A stretch of DNA of 10,960 nucleotides from Bacteroidales bacterium. GTDB lineage: Bacteria > Bacteroidota > Bacteroidia > Bacteroidales > UBA932. Positions 6,423 through 10,960 of this stretch are shown piece by piece. The notes under the pieces were generated by a model, which did not search any database, was not told the origin of the DNA, and saw nothing but the letters and a program-made list of their open reading frames with translations. The translations under genes and the position numbers were made by a program. Location of the stretch: positions 1-10,960 of the forward strand of contig JAFRPH010000047.1 of the NCBI GenBank assembly GCA_017429205.1. The letters run 5' to 3'. Every line of letters starts with the position of its first letter. Position 1 is the stretch's first letter.

Positions 6423-7349
6423 TTACGGCAGGAACTTCCCCGAGGCCAGGTAGAGCTGCCACCACTCCCTGTGGGTCAGGTCCACGGCGGCGGCCGCGCA
6501 GATGTCGCGCAGGTGGGCCGGGTTCATCGTGCCGGCGATGGCCTGCATGCGGGCAGGGTGGCGGAGGATCCAGGCGATGGCGATCGCGGTCTTCGGGACG
6601 CCGTACTTCGCGCCGAGCTCGCCGAGGGCGCGGTTCAGCTCCGGATAATCCGGATGATCCACGAAACAGCCCTTGAACATGCCGATCTGGAGCGGCGACC
6701 AGGCCTGGACGGTGATGTCGTGCAGGCGGCAGTAGTCGAGGACGCCGTTGTCGCGGTCGATCGAGCGGTCGGTCGTCAGGTTGTTGAGGTAGAGGCCGCC
6801 GTCGATCAGCTGGGACTGGTCGAGGGAGAACTGCAGCTGGTTGAACACGAGCGGCTGGCGGACGAACTTCCGCAGCAGCTCCAGCTGGCCGGGGGTGACG
6901 TTGCTCACGCCGAAGAAGCGGACCTTCCCGCTCCGCTCGAGCTCGTCGAAGGCCGCCGCGACCTCCTCCGGGTCGAACAGGAGATCCGGGCGGTGGAGGA
7001 GGAGGACGTCGAGGTAGTCGGTCCCGAGGCGGCGGAGGCTCCCGTCGACGCTCGAAAGGATGTCCTCGCGGCTCCAGTCGAACTCCTGGCGCTCCGGGTG
7101 GAGGCCGCACTTGTCCTGGATGAAGATGTCCTCCCGCCTCAGCCCGGTGAGGGGGAAGGCCTCGCCGAAGCGGGTCTCCGCCTCGCCGCGGCCGTAGATC
7201 GTCGCGTGGTCGAAGAAGTTGATCCCCTCCTCCGCGGCGGTGCGGATCATGGCGGCCGCGTCGGAGGCGGAGAGTGCGGGCATGCGCATGCATCCGAGGA
7301 TGATGCGGGAAACGTTCTGCGGCCCGTTGACGACATTGAGCATTTTCAT
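6423..7349 (-). CDS. Aldo/keto reductase (YdhF-like oxidoreductase)
   Basis: A 308-aa cytoplasmic NADPH-dependent oxidoreductase of the aldo/keto reductase superfamily, closest in layout to E. coli YdhF. The (beta/alpha)8 barrel carries the expected catalytic tetrad: D47 (FFDHA) and Y52 (TIYG), K80 (IQDKCG) and H119 (LLLHRPD). Also visible are GKVRFFGVSN (substrate/cofactor loop), FNQLQFS and the C-terminal AIAWILRHP...IAGTMNPAHL that binds the cofactor's adenosine phosphate. The physiological substrate is not evident. ATG at 7349 has AGGAG about 8 nt upstream. Full length, monocistronic, followed by a strong terminator. The only promoter-like signal is a weak CATAAT (7397-7402) with no -35, lying at the edge of repeat copy F; control by that repeat is possible but unproven. 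Confidence 0.93.
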   Translation of the reverse strand: MKMLNVVNGPQNVSRIILGCMRMPALSASDAAAMIRTAAEEGINFFDHATIYGRGEAETRFGEAFPLTGLRREDIFIQDKCGLHPERQEFDWSREDILSSVDGSLRRLGTDYLDVLLLHRPDLLFDPEEVAAAFDELERSGKVRFFGVSNVTPGQLELLRKFVRQPLVFNQLQFSLDQSQLIDGGLYLNNLTTDRSIDRDNGVLDYCRLHDITVQAWSPLQIGMFKGCFVDHPDYPELNRALGELGAKYGVPKTAIAIAWILRHPARMQAIAGTMNPAHLRDICAAAAVDLTHREWWQLYLASGKFLP

Positions 7350-7423
7350 GACGGTTTCTCCTTCTTCTTTTTTCTTTTTGGGAATTCTTGCCGTTGATTA
7401 TGATGGGGAAGGAGGTGGGGCTC

Positions 7424-7718
7424 CGCGCCTGCGGGCGCGCCAGGGGCTTTCCGATCGGTCCGGGGCTGCCGCCCATTCTCCGCTGAAAACTGTCCACCGG
7501 ACAGTTTTCCGGGCGCTCCGAATCCCTGGACCCTTCGGGATCGCCTTGTTCTTGTATGTTGATGGGCAAAGTAATCTTGATAAAGAACCTTGCAATCTCA
7601 GAGCCTATCATCAACGGGACGGCCCCGAAGGTTTCCAAAGGGCGATCGGAAAGCCCTTTGGTGCGCCCGCAGGCGCATACCCTCATCAACGGAGTTTCCC
7701 TGCCTGAACGTGAAGAAC
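7424..7718 (-). repeat. Composite palindromic repeat, copy F, carrying a nested insertion
   Basis: Read on the minus strand: the end at 7718 (GGTTCTTCACGTTCAGGCAG) continues into a flank close to bases 1-38 of copy A. Then come hairpins 7663-7676 (GCGCC/CGCA/GGCGC) and 7635-7661 (CCAAAGGGC/GCCCTTTGG, loop GATCGGAAA), a spacer closed by GTTGATG (7558-7564)/CATCAAC (7609-7615), the CCCTTCGGG segment, an interrupted CCAGGGGC hairpin (7440-7529) and a GC hairpin at 7424-7439. The CCAAAGGGC stem differs from the usual CCAGAGGGC by a matched pair change. The far left end lacks a recognisable terminal repeat. The copy fills most of the 435 bp between the efp operon terminator and the reductase gene. 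Confidence 0.78.
7458..7523. repeat. 66-bp palindromic insertion inside copy F
   Basis: The loop of the copy F hairpin (CCAGGGGC TTTCCGATCG) is interrupted here, and the other arm resumes at 7524 as CCCTGG. The inserted DNA centres on a perfect 11-bp stem, GAAAACTGTCC (7485-7495)/GGACAGTTTTC (7499-7509), with a 3-nt loop ACC. No other copy in the window has it. It is probably an unrelated small palindromic mobile repeat; I recall similar ACTGTCC-ACC-GGACAGT palindromes in gut Clostridia but cannot verify this here. Confidence 0.7.
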
Positions 7719-7719
7719 C

Positions 7720-7761
7720 ACAAAAGAACAGCGCAGCGGGCATTAAACGCCGCTGCGCTGT
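7720..7761 (-). terminator. Strong terminator of the efp operon
   Basis: On the minus strand ACAGCGCAGCGG (7750-7761 complement) pairs over 12 bp with CCGCTGCGCTGT (7728-7739 complement), loop about 10 nt, then TTCTTTTG. It lies about 24 bp after the stop of the acidic zinc-ribbon gene. Repeat copy F begins immediately beyond its tail. Confidence 0.88.
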
Positions 7762-7784
7762 GGTGATGATCGGTTCCGGCGGGA

Positions 7785-8522
7785 TTATTCCTCGTCGTCG
7801 ATGTCCACATCGGGGGTGCTTTCGGTTTCGGGGGCCTCGGTTTCCTCGAGCTCATCCAGGGTCTCCGGGAAGAGCGGCTTGCCGCACTTCGGGCAGGGCA
7901 TATCCTCGTCGAAGTCGAGGTCGGCCAGGTCGAGCTTCACCTCGCGGCCGCAGTGGGGACAGGTGTAGAGCACCGCGTCCTCATCGTCCTCCTCTTCCTC
8001 CGCAGAGGCCTCTTCCTCTTCGGCTTCCTCCTCCGCGGCAGGCTCGGCTTCGGGCTCCTCCGCTTCCTCCGCGGGCTCGTCCGCCTCGGACTCTTCGTCC
8101 GTCTCCGGCTCGTCCTCCGCCGGCTCTTCACAGGATTCCTCCGCCTCGGGCTCTTCTTCCTCCCCGGCGTCGTCCTCTGCGGCGGGTTCCTCCTCCTCGT
8201 CATCCTCCTCGGGCTGATCGAGCATGCCGGCGAAGAAGTCCTCGTCGTCGTCATCCTCGTCGGGATCCCAGTCTTCGGGTTCGCCGAGGCGGTCGAAGGT
8301 ATCGGAGAGCTCGTCCTCGAGGTCGGTGACGTCCTCGTCGATGGCCTCGACCAGGTCCTCCAGCACCTCGTGATCCATCCGGAGCTCATCGAGGGCCGCC
8401 GCGGTGTCGCTCAGCAGGTTAATGACCTCGAGAAGCAGGCGGTTCGCGTTCTTCTCGGGGTTCAGGTTCATGCCGTCGGCCAGCCCCTTGAGATAGCTGG
8501 CGCGCTCACTCAGGTTGCTCAT
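7785..8522 (-). CDS. CD1247-type protein: helical N-domain, acidic stretch, zinc ribbon
   Basis: A 245-aa cytoplasmic protein. Residues 1-75 match the clostridial 'CD1247 N-terminal domain' pattern: LSERASYLKGLADGMNL, then a helix rich in LLxDxAxALDEL and VEAIDEDVTDLEDEL, likely coiled coil. Residues about 80-185 are almost entirely Glu, Asp, Ala and Pro, with no predicted fold. A zinc ribbon follows: CPHC at 188-191 and CPKC at 210-213, spaced as a rubredoxin-like knuckle pair. The tail is again acidic. The molecular function is unknown; some relatives are misnamed as AraC regulators, but no helix-turn-helix is seen. ATG at 8522 has AGGAGG 7 nt upstream and begins 19 bp after the efp stop, so the two genes are cotranscribed. 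Confidence 0.85.
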   Translation of the reverse strand: MSNLSERASYLKGLADGMNLNPEKNANRLLLEVINLLSDTAAALDELRMDHEVLEDLVEAIDEDVTDLEDELSDTFDRLGEPEDWDPDEDDDDEDFFAGMLDQPEEDDEEEEPAAEDDAGEEEEPEAEESCEEPAEDEPETDEESEADEPAEEAEEPEAEPAAEEEAEEEEASAEEEEDDEDAVLYTCPHCGREVKLDLADLDFDEDMPCPKCGKPLFPETLDELEETEAPETESTPDVDIDDEE

Positions 8523-8541
8523 GACAGGCCCTCCTTATCGG

Positions 8542-9099
8542 TCAGGCGCGCTCCATGTACTCGCCGGTGCGGGTGTCGACACGGATCATGTCGCCGTTGT
8601 TGATGAACAGCGGCACCTGCAGGGTCACGCCGGTCTCGAGCGTGGCGGGCTTGTAGGTGTTGGAGGCGGTGTCGCCCTTGAAGCCGGGCTCGGTGTTGGT
8701 GACCTCGAGGGTCACGAAGTTCGGGGCGTCCACGGAGAAGGCGCTGCCCTTGAAGAACTTGATCGTGACGTTGGTGCCTTCCTTCACGTACTGGATGGCG
8801 TCTTCGACCTGCTCCTTGTTCAGGGGCAGCTGGTCATAGGTCTCCATGTCCATGAAGTAGTACAGGTCGCCGTCGTTGTAGGAGTACTGCATCTCCTTGG
8901 TCTCGATAATGGCCTTGCTGGTCTTGAAGGTGGGGTTGAAGCTGGTCTCGACGACCGCGCCGGTCAGCACGTTCTTGAGCTTGGTGCGCACGAAGGCCGC
9001 GCCCTTGCCCGGCTTGACGTGCTGGAAGTCGACGATCGTCCAGACGCCGCCCTCCCACTCGATCGTAATGCCCTTTCTGAAATCGCCGGCAGTAATCAT
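8542..9099 (-). CDS. efp: Translation elongation factor P
   Basis: A 185-aa EF-P, which binds between the P and E sites of stalled ribosomes and promotes peptide-bond formation at polyproline stretches. All three domains are present at normal length: KOW-like domain I (about 1-62), OB domain II (65-127) and the C-terminal OB domain (128-185, ending [11 protein letters not shown]). The domain I loop reads VKPGKGAAF with Lys32 at the tip, the residue post-translationally modified in many bacteria. The PGKGA form resembles the Bacillus-type loop. No modification gene (epmA, earP, ymfI) lies in this window. ATG at 9099 has AGGAGG 8 nt upstream. First gene of an operon with the acidic zinc-ribbon protein. 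Confidence 0.97.
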   Translation of the reverse strand: MITAGDFRKGITIEWEGGVWTIVDFQHVKPGKGAAFVRTKLKNVLTGAVVETSFNPTFKTSKAIIETKEMQYSYNDGDLYYFMDMETYDQLPLNKEQVEDAIQYVKEGTNVTIKFFKGSAFSVDAPNFVTLEVTNTEPGFKGDTASNTYKPATLETGVTLQVPLFINNGDMIRVDTRTGEYMERA

Positions 9100-9178
9100 G
9101 CTGCATTCCTCCTGTTTTTCTTTATTCTTTGCTCAATCCTATGGACAAACGGCCCACAGACACGAATATCCGCATACT

Positions 9179-9207
9179 ATTGTAGCACAACTTCTTTCGC
9201 TTGAAAA
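9179..9207 (-). promoter_or_regulatory. Promoter of the efp operon
   Basis: Extended -10 TGCTACAAT, with TACAAT at 9179-9184, lies 17 bp from TTTTCA (9202-9207), a 4/6 match to the -35 consensus. Predicted start is near 9172, giving a leader of about 73 nt. The 160 bp between efp and the upstream gene contain no convincing terminator, so some readthrough from the esterase operon is possible. Confidence 0.6.
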
Positions 9208-9259
9208 GGGGGAAATTGCGGGAGAGCCGCGGAACACAGGCGTTTGCGGACGCTGCCCC

Positions 9260-9511
9260 TCAGCGGTAGTCCTCGCGGGTGCCGTCCCCGTCCTCCTCCG
9301 CATCCCGGTCGCGCCGCTCGCGGACCAGATACGCGAAGAGGGCGGCGGAGGCGACCGCACCCAGGATGCGCAGGGCCCCGCCCCAGCGGAACGGCACCGA
9401 AAAGGCCGTGAAGGCGCAGAAGCCCGTCATGATCACCGAGGCGATGGTCAGCATCACCTTCAGGATCATCCCGCCGAGGCTCCCGAACAGGGAGAGGATC
9501 GATTTGAGCAT
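9260..9511 (-). CDS. Small two-helix membrane protein, function unknown
   Basis: An 83-aa protein beginning MLKSILSLFGSLGG. The ATG at 9511 is chosen because GGGGAG lies 6 nt upstream; an in-frame GTG at 9529 would add six residues that overlap that binding site. Two hydrophobic segments (about 12-38, GGMILKVMLTIASVIMTGF onward, and about 44-62, ALRILGAVASAALFAYL) are followed by a highly charged tail, RERRDRDAEEDGDGTREDYR, predicted cytoplasmic. It starts about 21 bp after the esterase stop codon and is probably cotranscribed with it. No family is recognised, and no functional link to the esterase is evident beyond the operon. Confidence 0.72.
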   Translation of the reverse strand: MLKSILSLFGSLGGMILKVMLTIASVIMTGFCAFTAFSVPFRWGGALRILGAVASAALFAYLVRERRDRDAEEDGDGTREDYR

Positions 9512-9532
9512 GTCATGCTCCCCTTTCACTTC

Positions 9533-10582
9533 TTACAGCACCGTCTTCAGGAAGGCCGCCAGCTCCTCCGCCATCTCGGTCTGCTCCGGGATGCGTGGGT
9601 GGCCGTCCGTGCCGTCCCCGTTGCGGCGGAAGAGATACTGATGCGCATGGAAGCCCTCCGCGCGCAGCTCCTCCGCGATCTCCCCGATCGCCTCATCCCA
9701 CTCGCGCTCGTGGCGGATCAGGGTGGTGATGAACACCGCCGGCGTCCCGGCCGGATAGTGGGCGAGGACGCCCTTCGCGATCTTCTTGTACTCCGCCTTC
9801 CACAGATCCTTGTGTTCACCCTCGCAGCGCAGGTCGTCCTGCTCGGTGAGGGCGTTGTGGTGGTCGTTCTGCCCGAGGGCAAAGACGACGGCGTGCGGGA
9901 TGAAGCGGCTGAAGTCCCACTTCGTGAACTCCCCGCCCTCGGGGAAGTAGCACAGGCGGTCCCAGGTCTCATTCATGCCGATCTGGGTGGGATAGTGGAA
10001 GTAGCCGGTGTGCGGGAGGACGGCGATGCCGCCCTGGGCCGTCAGGTGGCACTCCGCGTTCAGCATCCGCGCGGTCTGCCAGGCGTAGGACCACCAGGCG
10101 TTGTCGTAGACCGCGTCGTTGGAGCAGGGGTCGGTCCGGCCAACATAGTCGACGGCCTCCACGCAGGCGCCGGCGGTCACCGAGTCGCCGTAGAACTCCA
10201 GGCGCAGGCTCTCCCGCGGCGCGGACTCGGCAAACTCCCCGTCGGTCTCAAAGCCGAGGAGGCGGTAGCTGTAGGAGCAGTCGAGCTGCTTGAAGAGGGT
10301 GACGGTGTGGAGCATGCCGGGCTCGAGGTTGTCCGCGAGGATGAACTCGGTGGGCTTGCGGTCCATGTCGCGGTTCAGCGGCACGCGGGAGAGCCGCCCG
10401 TCGACGATCAGCCCGAGGCAGACGGTGCCCCACACGAGCCACGGGGTGACGGTACAGCGCAGGGTGGTCCCGGTGAAGCGCACCTGCGCAAAAGATCCGG
10501 GCCAGTAGAACCGCGCCCCGTCCTCCGCGTCATTGATGCGCCCGGTGTAGCGGATCCTGCTGTCGGTATGGTTGATCTTCAT
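9533..10582 (-). CDS. SGNH-hydrolase carbohydrate esterase, CE2-like acetyl esterase
   Basis: A 349-aa two-domain esterase that probably removes acetyl groups from plant-type oligosaccharides. Residues 1-115 form a beta-sandwich typical of CE2 enzymes (RIRYTGRIND, FYWPGSFAQVRFTGTTL). The SGNH domain follows: block I EFYGDSVTAG with nucleophile Ser134; block II Gly near GGIAVL (184-189); block III GQND (237-240); and a late NGDGTDGHP with catalytic His328. WDFSRFIPHAVVFALGQND is a characteristic approach to block III. No signal peptide is present, so the enzyme is likely cytoplasmic and acts on imported acetylated oligosaccharides; many CE2 members are secreted. ATG at 10582 has AAGGAGGT 8 nt upstream. 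It is first in a pair with the small membrane protein. Exact substrate unknown. Confidence 0.88.
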   Translation of the reverse strand: MKINHTDSRIRYTGRINDAEDGARFYWPGSFAQVRFTGTTLRCTVTPWLVWGTVCLGLIVDGRLSRVPLNRDMDRKPTEFILADNLEPGMLHTVTLFKQLDCSYSYRLLGFETDGEFAESAPRESLRLEFYGDSVTAGACVEAVDYVGRTDPCSNDAVYDNAWWSYAWQTARMLNAECHLTAQGGIAVLPHTGYFHYPTQIGMNETWDRLCYFPEGGEFTKWDFSRFIPHAVVFALGQNDHHNALTEQDDLRCEGEHKDLWKAEYKKIAKGVLAHYPAGTPAVFITTLIRHEREWDEAIGEIAEELRAEGFHAHQYLFRRNGDGTDGHPRIPEQTEMAEELAAFLKTVL

Positions 10583-10612
10583 CGCTTTCGACCTCCTTGA
10601 GATATCGCGGGT

Positions 10613-10641
10613 ATTTTACCACAGGGGACGGGATTTGGAAA
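10613..10641 (-). promoter_or_regulatory. Promoter of the esterase operon
   Basis: Minus-strand -10 TAAAAT (10613-10618), preceded by TGG as an extended -10, lies 17 bp from TTTCCA (10636-10641), a 4/6 match to the -35 consensus. The leader would be only about 25 nt and is mostly the ribosome binding site. Confidence 0.6.
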
Positions 10642-10754
10642 GGTGGGAAATGGCGAATCGTGAGCGTCCCGGCAGGCGGGAGGAGCCGGGAGGAAAGCCG
10701 TCCGGTGCGGTCTGCAGTGCCCCTGCACGAATTGCCGGTCGCTCCTTCTCTTCG
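10642..10754. other. GC-rich intergenic stretch without a gene
   Basis: About 110 bp between the esterase promoter and repeat copy G. I see no gene. It contains AGGAAAGCCGTCCGG, a small hairpin (GCAG/TGCCC/CTGC, about 10713-10725) and GC-rich palindromic fragments such as CCGGCAGGCGGG. It may be remnant repeat DNA, since GGAAAGCC also occurs in the repeat hairpins, but the match is too short to be sure. Confidence 0.35.
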
Positions 10755-10884
10755 CGTTCCTCTTCTCTCGCCTTCCCAAAGCTTCACCTAACGGGACAGC
10801 CCCGAAGGTTTCCAAAGGGCGATCGGAAAGCCCTCTGGTGCGCCCGCAGGCGCATACCCTTCTTCAGCCAAAACTTCAAGAACC
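10755..10884 (-). repeat. Partial composite repeat, copy G
   Basis: Read on the minus strand: a terminal-like GGTTCTTGAAG (ends 10884), GC hairpin 10840-10853, hairpin 10812-10838 (CCAAAGGGC against GCCCTCTGG, one A/C mismatch, loop GATCGGAAA), CCTTCGGGG, then the tail GTCCCGTTAGGTGAAGCTTTGG and GAGAAGAGGAACG as in copy D. It lacks the second, inverted half. It sits between the divergent esterase gene and the gene starting at 10957. Confidence 0.75.
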
Positions 10885-10894
10885 AAAAAACCGG

Positions 10895-10922
10895 TTGCAA
10901 TCGCGGCCAAACGGGGTACAAT
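10895..10922 (+). promoter_or_regulatory. Promoter for a gene leaving the window
   Basis: TTGCAA (10895-10900), 16 bp, TACAAT (10917-10922): both boxes are 5/6 or near-consensus. Predicted start is near 10929. The same TTGCAA -35 box is used by the LRR gene. Confidence 0.65.
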
Positions 10923-10956
10923 GGTAAGGAAGCAATCTGCATGGGAGGAATCACCT

Positions 10957-10960
10957 GTGA
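10957..10960 (+). CDS. Start of a gene truncated by the window edge
   Basis: GTG at 10957-10959 is preceded 8 nt upstream by GGGAGG (10943-10948) and by a good promoter 35 bp before that. Only the start codon is inside the window, so no product can be named. An ATG at 10941 is also possible but has no good binding site. Confidence 0.5.

Noticed and set aside
6214..7743. 509-aa minus-strand frame across the aldo/keto reductase and copy F
   Set aside because: It runs out of frame through the reductase and through hairpin repeats; the translation is Arg/Pro-rich nonsense.
9100..9178. Riboswitch or leader RNA before efp
   Set aside because: The leader is short, AT-rich near the binding site, and shows no conserved aptamer or terminator/antiterminator pair.
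8897..10600. 567-aa plus-strand frame opposite efp and the esterase
   Set aside because: It spans two well-supported genes and their promoters on the other strand, with no recognisable domain.

Overview
The window looks like a GC-rich member of the Bacillota, most likely an anaerobic gut or rumen Clostridia. The inference rests on strong AGGAGG-type ribosome binding sites before almost every gene, a BspA-type leucine-rich-repeat surface protein, a clostridial CD1247-type acidic zinc-ribbon protein behind efp, and a family-2-like carbohydrate esterase. No rRNA, tRNA, CRISPR array, phage gene or transposase gene was found.

Layout, left to right. A palindromic repeat (copy A, 1-277) lies downstream of a large secreted LRR protein on the minus strand (330-3362). 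That gene diverges from a MATE-family efflux transporter (3603-5006, plus). A small predicted membrane protein (5450-5878, minus) follows, enclosed on both sides by mirror-image repeat arrays. Next come an aldo/keto reductase (6423-7349, minus) with a good terminator and another repeat copy containing a nested palindromic insertion (7424-7718). The minus-strand pair efp - CD1247-type gene (9099 to 7785) ends at a strong terminator. Upstream of it is a second minus-strand pair: an SGNH/CE2-type esterase and a small membrane protein (10582 to 9260). The right edge holds one more repeat copy and a clear plus-strand promoter leading to a GTG start at 10957, whose gene runs off the window.

The genes are ordinary housekeeping, export and carbohydrate functions. 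The unusual part is between them. Five intergenic regions carry copies of one composite element: a GC hairpin, a 9-nt-loop hairpin with an almost invariant loop, a short CCC/GGG hairpin, a variable spacer with its own closing stem, and then the same hairpins inverted. Complete ends carry a TTCACG...AGTTAGGGAAA-like terminal inverted repeat. Several stems differ between copies by paired substitutions (G-C to A-T), and the central stems have unrelated sequences that still pair. This points to conservation of structure, not just of sequence. I do not recognise it as a named family; the best description is a non-autonomous MITE/REP-like structured element.
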